Part shown: positions 27,801 through 39,800 of the stretch, in pieces
Numbering within the stretch: position 1 is the stretch's first letter
Layout of the letters: every line of letters starts with the position of its first letter
Assembly (NCBI GenBank): GCA_032622095.1
Contig: CP136062.1
Location: 228,174,578 to 228,238,577 of the forward strand
Reading direction: 5' to 3'
From: Siphonodentalium dalli
Taxonomy: Eukaryota > Mollusca > Scaphopoda > Gadilida > Siphonodentaliidae
Length of the DNA stretch: 64,000 nt
Notes under the pieces: generated by a model
Database searches by the model: none
What the model saw: only the letters and a program-made list of their open reading frames with translations
Told to the model about the DNA's origin: nothing
Made by a program: the position numbers and the translations under genes

Positions 27801-30800
27801 TTTAAAATAATATGTTATATCATAAAAATAATTTTTAACAACATATTTAACAATGTCCATTATTTTTGTTATCTTTTGCCAAGTTTTCATCATAAATAAA
27901 GTGGAAACGATTTGCAATTGTATCACTGGACACACGGACTGCATGGTATCTGGAATCATGCAACATCTTCACATTAGGCTGGGCCAGCCAAAGATTTCTT
28001 CAGATTTTTGTCAAAATTCAAAAGAAAATAGTCTGGTCAAGATAGATCTTTAACCCTTCCAATATGAGAACTATATATGCTGGTGCAGCATTAAAGAACC
28101 TGGTTCCAGCTGAATTCTCTTATATATGCGAGTTTCCCATCTATAGGGATCAAGCCTAGCATATACCCAGATAGCACACCCACGTTGGGCCAACGTTGGG
28201 CCAACGTCATTTCTATCGTTGGGCCAACGTTGGAATCCAACGTTGGCCCAACTATGGCTGTTGCCGCTGGCTCGGCGTCGGCTCGACGTCGGATCCCGTC
28301 GTCGACTCGACGGTGGTTGGACGTCGAGCCGACGTTGGTGCGCCGTCGGGCACCCGACGTTGAAACGACGTCGAACCAACGGTGAATTCCACTAATAATA
28401 CGACGTTGGGCCAACGTCATTTCTATCAACGTTGGAATCCAACGTTGGGCCAACTATGGCTGTTGCCGCTGGCTCGGCGTCGGCTCGACGTCGGATCCCG
28501 TCGTCGACTCGACGGTGCTTCGACGTCGAGCCGACGTTGGTGCACCGTCGGGCATCCGACGTTGAAACGACGTTGAACCAACGGTGAATTCCACTAATAA
28601 TACGACGTTGGGCCAACGTTGGGCCAACGTCATTTCTATCAACGTTGGAATCCAACGTTGTGCCAACTATGGCTGTTGCCGCTGGCTCGGCGTCGGCTTG
28701 ACGTCGGATCCCGTCGTCGACTCGACGGTGGTTCGACGTCGAGCCGACGTTGGTGCGCCCTCGGGCACCCGACGTTGAAACGACGTCGAATCAACGGTGA
28801 ATTCCACTAAGAATACGACGTTGGGCCAACGTTGGGCCAACGTTGTGTTTGGGCATTGATAGGGACGGATCGAGGCTCCATTCGTAGGGTCGATTCCCCT
28901 CACATTAGATGAGATACAACATACCAATAAATTTAAAGTCCCACATAATGTTTGCAACTTCAAAGTATTATAATTGGAAACAACATTCAATTTCACAAAT
29001 ATGAAACCAGAATAAAATGAAACATATAGAAAAAAAAGTGTATGCCGATTTAAATAGTTGTTGATTTTAAGAATCTTGACCATCTACTCACTCTAAAGAA
29101 AAATATTTTTTATTGGTCTCCTGAATAAAGTTATCGAAAATGCTACATATTTTTGTTAGCTTATATATCCCTTTACCATACAAAAGAAATGTCTTAATTT
29201 GCGATTTTGTGCTCTCGATAATGTTGGGAACAAAATATTCAAACATTATGTGGCTTTAAACTTTGGTCAGGTTACATCTTCTTCGAACATCATTATTCGG
29301 CTCAAACGGCTCAAAGTACATATGATTAAATTAAACCTAGTAATTGCTCATTTACGTACCAGTGCTATTATATAGATGGAACTCTATGCATGGTGATATA
29401 CAATGTCACATAAGAAAGAATATCGCGTTTTTGCAATCCGTTTTCTAATTAGTCCATGATACTGTAGATTCTGATTATATAAATTCAATACATGCATGTA
29501 CAGCAATTAATTTTATCTGTTGACATATTATGAAATGAGCAATTACTAAGCTTATTTGTATCTATGCACATATGTATGCCACTTGTTGCATATGTTGGAA
29601 TGATTTATCTGGGAGAAATTAAACCCATGGATCCATAAAGATTAATTTATGTATACAAAACCCAACATATTATATGAAATATAATATTTTCATCATTCCA
29701 TGATCTGTCATGAACTGGATTCAGTGTACTCATGGCTCATGCATATATGTATGCAGGAACTTGGCTTGTATGAAGCAACTGTTTTGTAGGACATTGATTG
29801 ACAATTCTTCTGAAGAAATCATATCGCGAGAGAAACCATTTTATATTCACCTCCTTGAATATCTGGAATTTACCATTTTCATAGGTTATCATTACGTTAT
29901 TAATAACTGATGTATCAGATGTATAACTGCCACAACAAGATGAACACACATCATCCTTTCAGTGCCGATTATCGATACACCGATGAATGCCGAGTTTTTT
30001 TTTTGCATCTGATTGAATGCACAACACAGGACAAGTAAGAATTTCCATCCAAGTGAATAACCATAAACTGACGAATTCATGTCGTACATGGTGTTATGTC
30101 GGTCGCGCTGGTGTCAGTCGTGCAATAATATTCACAATACAACGATGTGCAACACGATATAGACCATGCTGGAATACTGGTACATGTAAGTTCATATCCC
30201 CAAGCCGTTGATGGTTTCGACATGTGGCCGAGTAAACTTTGATCGAATCCGCTTGTATAGTACCGTAGCTTATACACAAAATATCCAGATCCAGAAACAG
30301 GATCTAGCAAGTAAATAAGTCCTGAAAGAAACAGAGAATAACGTTAGCCCAATGCATTTTCTGTGTGCAGCTTGACATTGTCACACATCTTGATATATAA
30401 GAACCAGACCAATCCGGGAAATTCCTACATGCATTTGCATGCACGAGAGTACTTTAATTATTTGACCGGTTGCCAATAATATATATAAAATATGTATGCA
30501 TATGGTACTTTAATTAATCGAACCATACCTTTGCACGTGGTACGTAATCGTTACATATACTGGTCTCGAGGAATTCGTGAGTTGGAAGGACTTGAGCACG
30601 TGCTGATGATCGGCGGAGGTGTTATGCGCGCGCGAAGTTTTTCTCAACTCATGAATATCTCTGAGAACAGCAGGTAATTATCTTATATATACCCAATACC
30701 CAGGATCGTCTCAATCAACCAATTGGTCACGGATTTTCAAAACTCGCTATAAGCCTACGTACTAGTACTGCTCACTCTCGTCGGTGTCAATTTCTAGCAA

Positions 30801-33800
30801 AACTGTCAATCAGTTCATTAATAAAATTGCACAGATCCCACAAGAGCCAGCGCATGGTAAGTTTCTGCTCATTGGAAATTTTCCCCAGCAAATATGAGAC
30901 CGAACATATTAGTAAATTCGCAAGATATCGAGTAATTATTTTAGCATGTTTTGAATTGTTGTCAGCCGTATCATCAACGATAAAGAGTGTTTGTGTTTCA
31001 ATGCCCATTTACTAGTACGATGAATATTAAACAGCGGTTTGAAAACTTGCTTTATCAAAAATCTCAGCATTTGGTGACAAATCGGAATGGATATGAAGAA
31101 CGGGGTTTGAGAACGGGGGGGGGGGGGGGTAATATGTCAGGGACTTGGACAGAAGCCTTCCTTTTTTGAGGGGTTAAATTGCAACCACCCGTGAACCAAT
31201 CTGTTTTCCCAACTTGACCAAGTTTCATCTGGTCTCCCATTCGATGCTGAGTTTGAAATCCAACACAATACCATTTAATAGCTATAATATAGTCTTTGTA
31301 GAAAATAATATAATGTACTCTAAATATTACATATCTGTTGGGAACCGAAACTATCCAGACGATCTCAGAAAGATTTTGCCTGAAATTCAACTTATGATAT
31401 TGAAAATTCCAAATCTTGAAATTAGCTCACCGCATAATAATGACCAAAACGATACTCATTAGAAATTTGGAAATGTAAACTATCGAAATGATCTCAAACA
31501 GATTTTGCCTAAGATGTTCAACTTATAAAGTTATTGAAAATGTAAAATGTTGAAATTATCTGGGGGGGGGGGGGGGGTAATACCTCGACCTCTATCGCCA
31601 CATCCATGTTGCGATGACCCTAATTATTTGTTCTAACCCACAACCTCCTAGAGTGGGCAATCTTACTGTCAGGTCAGGGACAATACGGGTAAGGTTGTCC
31701 CGCCCCATTAACTTTGACCAAAATGTTAGGCATTTCATGACTGACACGACATTAATTTAAGTTATTGAAAATTCCAAAATGTTGAAAAATTTGAAAAATA
31801 TTGGGGAGGGGTGGTAACACCTCAATGTTCAAACCCCTGTCGCCACATCCATTTTTGCACACATTACCATATTTATTCCAACCCACATTGTCACAGATAT
31901 TAAATTCTTACTGTCAGGGGCGTGAGGACAACGGGAGTGGGGGGTTGACAACAGCATGTTGATAGCAGACCGCCTTTCTGCCAAACTGCTCTAAATGTAG
32001 GCCTACTGGTTAGAACAACACACTATTTCAGTTGGTAGCTTGGTGAGCCCCAAGCCAAGTAATTAATTGATATGAATACCTCAGACAAAATATGGGATGG
32101 GTAATATTTGTTTATTGGTAAAAAATGCCCCATATGTATCGCCAAAATTATTAAAAATTTCCAAAAGTTGTGCATGTCGCCACCCCCTGCATGCCGTCAC
32201 GTCCCACATATCCCCAAAAAGTTAAATTACCCGCCCAATAATATCTAATCATGTCTATTATTGGTGGGGGGGGGGGGTGTGTGTTCAAATTTATGTTTTA
32301 GGGACACGCGGCATTTAATACAGTGACAACGTCCATTATGTAGTCATTTGTCGTTTGTGGGGGATGCATCAATACACAAATTGACCCCAACCAAATACAT
32401 AAATCCTAATATTACTCAACGTTACGACTATAGGCCCACACTACAGCTGAAATAATTATTGTGACACAGTGTGACAACGTAATAACTTCCTTCCAACAGC
32501 TCCAGTCATGTGAACATTGACACAACGTATCAATATGACGTGATTCTTTGACGTAAACAATGTAACAAGTTGAAAATTTCATGTCTGACACATCATGACT
32601 TGGTAACTTTAAGTACGTGTTTTCATTGTCTGATTTTCCAACAATCAGTAGGTATATTTTTGTTTACACCTCCGGTATCATATTTTTAAAACTTTTAGAC
32701 TTTAGTAAAAATTGTTGTCTGACATGAACACCATTTTGGAAATGTTCCAGTCTTATTCAGTTTGGAAATTGCCAACAGTTGAAAAGCCTGGGTGTCGGTT
32801 GGAAAGTTTCAATGCAAAGCGGGGGGGGGGGGGGGTGCAAATTGAAACTCGCGAAGGAGTTTGGTGTCTGGTTCAAGAGGAAATTCAATGTTGACACACC
32901 ATAACAAAGACCATGTAGCCACGTCACTGATTCGGAGACCATAAATAGGTACATGTACATATTTCAGAAACTAAAAACTTCCCCGGGAATCATACTCGAA
33001 AGAGCAGATAGACCCTTTCACACCTCAATATAAGCCCCCCTCCGATTAAGTATGTACTGCATGGTAATCACACAAGAATGGCCTGGTTGACTGTGGTTGA
33101 CAGAATATTGATACATTGGCGCCATATGCTCTGGTAAGTACTTTCCATTGTCATTTCCAGCTGTTTTAAATTTTTCGCAGAGAAGTGAAACGAACGCTCT
33201 TTATTTATAACATATATCAGGAATATATAGACTAACACGGAACGCTCCGTGTAAATAGCTGATTTTTGGTTGGGACCCAAACATCGTGTTCAAACTTGTA
33301 TTTGTTATGACTTCAATGCATCTTTTTGTGACATGTATTTATCGACCTATTTCGACACGGGAAACAATTCACAAGAGAATATTATTAGGTGTATTTTGGA
33401 GCGCAAACCGACAAGTGGATTCAAGGTACCTGTTGGAAAATACCGAATTAAGGGGAGGTTGTTCGAACTCCATGCATAAATCAATCTCCTACATAACAGG
33501 GCGTCAGACACCGTAGCGATGGGACTGAACTCTGGTTTGCAGCTTGAGCATTTTATACAACGAAACGGGTGGTGCAATCGTAAATTCCTATTCTGGTAGT
33601 ACACCCCCCACCCAACAGCTATAAGCATAATAGCCTATTATAGGGTATACGACTGAAAGTGGAACGGTATCCACTGTCGTAGGCTGAACTTAATTATCCA
33701 TGGAAATCCATGACAGGGACGTGGCTATATGGGTTTCAGCGTTGGGGAGGGGTGCATCCACCTTGGAATTTTCAACTGCACCCCCCCCCCCCCCCTTTGG

Positions 33801-36800
33801 GGTTTGATTTCACCAAAAGTTACTGGCCCCTCACAGCCTGGATGTTAGCATTATTCTAAATGGATCAGAAGTATTGTTGCCACAACCAGAAGAGGAACGG
33901 AATACACTGAGAACATTTTGAGATCCGAACCTGAAAATAGCAAACTCCTAACATCTAGACTGGCCTCAAAAATTCCAATTGTTGGAAATTTCCAACCTGA
34001 GACCCCCCCCCCCCCCACCCTAAGGTCGTAAAATTTCCAACTGATGCCATTTCAGTCAATTTTTTTTTAACAAAAGTAGGACAATGTGCAAATGATGTTC
34101 CATAAACAATTAATAATTGTTGGAAAATCAAACTACGAGAACAATCTCAACCTATAATATTGTTGGTGTGACCGTGCGAAAGTTCCAATTAATGTTGTGT
34201 CATGTATGAAATATCCAACTGTTGACAATTTTGACCAAAGTTGTGGTGGGGTGGGGGATGCGAGACACACGTGCAACACCCCTGCCGCCATGTCCCTAAA
34301 TCTATGCATTATCACACATGGATCGTGAAATTTAGATAGTAATTAGAATGACATTTTCTTCCTTATACAGTCGGATGCCATCACACGAAACTGACATAAA
34401 TTTATTTGTTTTCATTTCTGACAATTGAAGGGTTAAACTTCAAATTCAAACTTTAAGTTGGCTGTGGAGGAAATGAATCCGACGACGCACGCTTATCGTT
34501 GAAATTCCAAGTTATTCGGCATGATATTCTCAACTAAAGTACTTACCGGTACTTCTTCGGGTCCCTATAGCTGGTAGTGGTGTTCCGTGGTGCATTATCC
34601 AAATAATAATCCATTAAACCGAGAAGCTCACTCAGAACACAAATGCAAGTTCAGTCAATAAACCAAAGCGTTATTTGAAAAAGAAACACGCGACCAGTTA
34701 AGAATGACGTTAAAATGACGCTACGACGTAATCGACCGATTTCTCCACACTATGACCAACGTTGGGCCATCGTTGGTCCAACGTCGACATCTAACGCACC
34801 TACTAACCTCACATATCGCCTAGTGCGTTACGTTTCCAACGTCGGGCCAACGTAGCCTTGTTTGAAACGTGCAAAATCTGACGCATGTCGACGTTGCGCC
34901 ATCGTTGTACCAACCACAAAATCCGACGTTGCGCCAACGTAATTATTCCAACAAGTCGACGTTGGGCCATCGTCGTACCAACCACAAAAGCCGACGTTGG
35001 GCCAACGTAATTATTCCAACGCAAGTCGACGTTGGGCCATCGTCGTACCAACCACAAAAGCTGACGTTGGGCCAACGTAATTATTCCAACGCAAGTCGAC
35101 GTCGGGCCATCGTCGTACCAACCACAAAAGCCGACGTTGAGCCAACGTAATTATTCCAACGTTGGCCCAACGTACGTGTGCTATCTGGGTATAAGAGAAT
35201 TTACTGGCTAGAATTGCATTGGTACAGGATTTTCAAAAAAATTCAAGAAGCTCCCATCGGAATGGTTAAATATGAATATGTTTTTTTTTTCAAGATGTTT
35301 AATGTGTCATATCATGCCCAATAAATTAGAAAATATAGTGCTGAGGATTGTACTTACCAATTTCCAGATTAATTTGTATATACATGTATCTTAGTGGCAG
35401 CAGGATATTTTCTCAGAATCTCAGGCAGAATGTTTGATAAACATGCGGATTTCTGAGAGTTATTTCACAACTTTTAAAATTAGCAGGCTCAGCTATCTTG
35501 AAGCCATTACAGTTCTAGTCCAATGAATCTCAACTAAAGAAATCACAAGTTTATAAGACTGCTAAGAACATAAGTGTAAAAAAACTGAAACAACAAACTT
35601 CAATGAGCAGTGAATATAGACTAGCAGTTACAATTCAAATGTTGTTGAGTACAATAATCCCAGGATGCATTTATGCAGCCTCTATCTGGTTGGACCAACA
35701 TATGGCAGCCATATGTCAGGTCTATGGCAGTCTCAGGAGAGAAGGTCTCCTAACCATTAATATGACTTTGGTGAAGGCTATAACATTAGAATGTTAAAAA
35801 TTCTCCGGTCTGAGGTTATCGAATAAATTCTTAATCTCCAGTAATGATGGCTAGTGAATATAATTCCATGTTGTTAGCCATCGACTAACCATCGCCTTAG
35901 CCATCACCAGAAATTCTTCCTGATTGGATGGCTACCTTAGCCATCACACCCCTTCTTATTCTTCATGAGTGCTAATATAACTATAGTGATTGTTTATCTT
36001 AGCCATCATTGATCTCTGATGGCTAAGCAAGGGCTTAGGGATGGCTTAATAAGCCATTCTGTTCGGTAAGGGTGGGGACCTCATTCAGCAAATGACAGGC
36101 ACACTAAACTCTGGCTTACTGACAGGCACACTAAACTCTGGCTTACTGACAGGCACACTAAACTCTGGCTTACTTGTAGTGGGCAAATGTGCGAAAAAAA
36201 AGTCTGTGAAAACAGTAGAAGGACATGGAGTAATAGAAAAACTTTGTTCTTATATTCATTACTAGTAATGATAGTTCTCCATAAATGAAATTTGGCGTGT
36301 TGAAACCATTGTTCTGCAAATGACAGACACACAGTTTGCTAGAACTGATACAATCATTGTGATATTGTTACAGGAGTCACTCCTTCACATAATAGGTGAG
36401 AAGAGGAGAGACGGCAGCTCTGATTTCTTCAAGAAAATGGAGAACGTATTCCCTGACTCCGAATCACGAATCAACAATCACCTCCTACTCTTTACCTCAG
36501 CTCTCGTGCCTAAGGCTCTGGCATCCATCCTTACTTCATTCGTACTCAACACACCAGACAAAGATTGGGTGAGTAATGTTAACGTACCAGACAAAGATTG
36601 GGTGAGTAAAGTTAACGTACCAGACAAAGATTGGGTGAGTAATGTTAACGTACCAGACAAAGATTGGGTGAGTAATGTTAACGTACCAGACAAAGATTGG
36701 GTGAGTAATGTTAACGTACCAGACAAAGATTGGGTGAGTAATGTTAACGTACCAGACAAAGATTGGGTGAGTAATGTTAACGTACCAGACAAAGATTGGG

Positions 36801-39800
36801 TGAGTAATGTTAACGTACCAGACAAAGATTGGGTGAGTAATGTTAACGTACCAGACAAAGATGGGGTGAGTAATGTTAACGTACCAGACAAAGATGGGGT
36901 GAGTAATGTTAACGTACCAGACAAAGATGGGGTGAGTAATGTTAACGTACCAGACAAAGATTGGGTGAGTAATGTTAACGTACCAGACAAAGATGGGGTG
37001 AGTAATGTTAACGTACCAGACAAAGATTGGGTGAGTAATGTTAACATACCAGACAAAGATGGGGTGAGTAATGTTAACGTACCAGACAAAGATGGGGTGA
37101 GTAATGTTAATGTACCAGACAAAGATGGGGTGAGTAATGTTAACGTACCAGACAAAGATTGGGTGAGTAATGTTAACGTACCAGACAAAGATGGGGTGAG
37201 TAATGTTAACGTACCAGACAAAGATGGGGTGAGTAATGTTAACGTACCAGACAAAGATGGGGTGAGTAATGTTAACGTACCAGACAAAGATGGGGTGAGT
37301 AATGTTAACGTACCAGACAAAGATGGGGTGAGTAATGTTAACGTACCAGACAAAGATGGGGTGAGTAAAGTTAACGTACCAGACAAAGATTGGGTGAGTA
37401 ATGTTAACGTACCAGACAAAGATTGGGTGAGTAATGTTAACGTACCAGACAAAGATGGGGTGAGTAAAGTTAACGTACCAGACAAAGATTGGGTGAGTAA
37501 TGTTAACGTACCAGACAAAGATGGGGTGAGTAATGTTAACGTACCAGACAAAGATTGGGTGAGTAATGTTAACGTACCAGACAAAGATTGGGTGAGTTAT
37601 GTTAACGTACCGGACAAAGATTGGGTGAGTAAAGTTAAAGATATATAATCCAATTCAACTACCCTAAATTACTATTTCTTCAACTTCGGGTGGGTAAAAA
37701 ATATATGACCAGTGCACCAGTGGCGATCGCAAAAATAATTTCAAAATTTAAAACAGTGAAAAGTCTTGCCATCAACAAGAATACAGTAGGTCTATGTTTT
37801 GATAGTTGACATGCGGATACATACATATACTTATTTACAAATTGGTAATCATGTTTTTTTCGTGCAACTAAACATGTTATATGGCACCACGCTGGTTACA
37901 CATTGAAATACTATGTTTTACATTTGTGATAACATGTGTGGGGAATTCAAATTTGAATTAGGAATCACCATATATGGAAGTTGTAAACAACACTTGCTCA
38001 TCGTTCAAGCTGCCAAGAAAGACCGTTATTAAGGCCTTTTTTGGCAAATATGATTTTGTGATTGGTGGAGTTGTGAGTATTTAATGGTAATAAGCTAATT
38101 AAATATGCAATTAATGTGGTCCTAGCCCCTTCCGATCCTTCAAAAATTCGATTTTACAGAACGCGGTACAAAATTTTATAAAAAATCACAATTGGGATTC
38201 TAGTCATATTTCAACAAGAAATGAAAAGAACATTGTAATGTAAGGGAGGCATATCATTGCCTATGAATATTCCAACTCTCTGGAACCAAAAATCTTAGCT
38301 TGGCTCAAAATGGCTGCGAAAATGGCCGCCAAAATATGGAAAATGGTAAATATTGCACCAGGGTGTCCTGCAATCGCTTACAAGTTGTGGTTGGTGTATA
38401 CAATTGGCTAATCTGTATTCTATACATTGCATACTAACATGTCTGATGCACCACGGATAATTTTTACTATTGTCACCACTGACATCACCAGAAATATTGT
38501 ATTTTTCTCTCACAATCTTGACAAAAATATTGGCAAAAATTAACTTTTCAGGGTTCGACCATTTGTTCAAGTAAAAAGCAACTATCTTTGGTATCAAAGG
38601 TCTTTATTTTTTTGGTCTATCTTAAATGTGTCACACTACGGTGTTTATAGACTAAATTGCACAAGATGGCTTCCAAAATGGCAACCAAATTTGTAAAAAG
38701 TTAACATATCCCGAACATTATTCTCTGCGTTGTCCGAAAAAGGTAGGAAATTGTGACTCACTTGGTTATTTTACTTGTTAGTTAATTAACTGACAGCTAC
38801 GTTCTATTATGTTTGTCCCAGTTCCGTGTGGGGCATGACAAATTCATTTTAAATTTGCAGTATGGAATTTTGCGGAGAACCTCTTTTATGATTCTGGCCA
38901 TATTATTGTAAGGAAATGGGCAGAACTTTGAGACGGAACTGAGATGAACCATGACATGTGGGTATTCTGGCCCATTATGGTAACAAATTATCAACTGGAA
39001 ACAGGGTGAAAGCCAAGATGGCAGCCAGGGAGTTACTCTATGATCATAGATGAGGATAATAGGTATACATGGAGTTATTGTATGGTCATGAATGATGTGT
39101 GGGTGTGTAGGGAGTGCCTTGTTTGTAACGGTGGGTGGTATATTTATATATGTTGTGGATGTGTTATCATTGGTGGTGTATGGGGAGTAGATGTATGATC
39201 ATGGATGGCTTGTATGAGTATGGCAATTATGGAACTTATGAGTGGTCGTATGTGTGGGTATTGGTATATCTGGAAGGGCTCACCATTGGTGATGTGCATA
39301 TGTATACCTGGATTGACTCTATGGTCATGGGTATGGCGAATACGTATACATGCAGTGGCTGTATGGTCCACAGTGAGGTGAATATGTATACAATGAGTGA
39401 CCATATGGTCGTGAATGTAGTGAATATGTATACATAGAGTGACTATATGGTCATGTGTTGGTGTAGGTGTATACCTGGTGTTCATGCATGGTGACTCGTG
39501 GCTGTATCATCATTTGTGGTATGTCTGGGCATAACCAAGTATGTCTGTATGATCAGGTGTACGTGTATAAAGTGGGTAACTATGTTGTCATTTGTGTGGT
39601 GTTTATGTATGGAGTGACTGGGGTAATGGGTGGGTTGTACGTGTGTACCTTGGGTGGCTATCGCTTTCCACAATAACTCAAGGATATGTTAATCAATAGA
39701 GAGGTCATGTCAGAGAGTCATATCACGGAAAGCGATAGCCACCCATTATCACACAGTCATTACATATATACATAAACACCACAGACATAACATATGTTGA

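Larger units (their letters stand above)
28166..35189. mobile_element. 7.0-kb DNA transposon, TIR CCCAGATAGCACAC, TA duplication
   Basis: Both ends begin CCCAGATAGCACAC followed after two variable bases by ACGTTGGGCCAACGTTGG; TA flanks at 28164-28165 and 35190-35191. Subterminal arrays are at 28190-28850 and 34750-35180. The interior has no open frame above about 110 codons and no transposase motif that I recognise, so it is non-autonomous or heavily decayed. It carries several G/C homopolymer runs (31119, 31561, 32266, 32820, 33781, 34003). Confidence 0.7.
28050..35269. mobile_element. T-family MITE split by a 7-kb insertion
   Basis: TTAA at 28050-28053 followed by CCCTTCCAATATGAG, GCTGGTGCAGCATTAA and half of the shared core (AATTCTCTTATATATGCGAG). 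The other half resumes at 35192 with AAGAGAATTTACTGGC and ends AGCTCCCATCGGAATGG-TTAA (35266-35269). Removing 28166-35189 plus one TA restores the family sequence GCATATATAAGAGAA. Confidence 0.7.
27362..36071. mobile_element. element with ends CCCTTACCGAA and GATGGCTA arrays
   Basis: Left end CCCTTACCGAAATCATTAGC, right end the complement (GCCATTCTGTTCGGTAAGGG). Each end carries a subterminal array of GATGGCTA/TAGCCATC motifs (27380-27735 and about 35846-36060). Inserted into the H palindrome. Two dinucleotides 'TG' flank it, too short to be decisive. The internal unique parts (27736-28049, 35270-35845) show no recognisable transposase. Non-autonomous. Confidence 0.6.
26978..36130. mobile_element. 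H-family hAT-like MITE, outermost shell of a nest
   Basis: The left part (about 26978-27360) has GCCTGAGTTTAATGTGCCTG, the CAGAATGAGG palindrome, a 200-bp middle and a second palindrome arm, collinear with 13615-14033. The right part (36072-36130) resumes with GGGGACCTCATTCAGCAAAT and the terminal GACAGGCACACTAAACTCTG, the latter tandemly triplicated. The 8.7 kb between is later insertions. Confidence 0.65.

Noticed and set aside
28091-28453. Arg-rich frames on both strands
   Set aside because: Products of the GC-rich subterminal array of the 7-kb element; overlapping in several frames, typical of repeat DNA.
36478-37584. 368-codon minus-strand frame (LSGTLTLLTQS repeats)
   Set aside because: Complement of the same minisatellite; open only because the unit is a multiple of three without stop triplets.
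36320-37648. 442-codon open frame as a single-exon repeat protein
   Set aside because: Its first part is intron end plus P450 exon 6; the rest is the 33-bp array. Acceptor TATTGTTACAG at 36373 and P450 homology show the true exon start. Translation of the array remains possible only through alternative donors.
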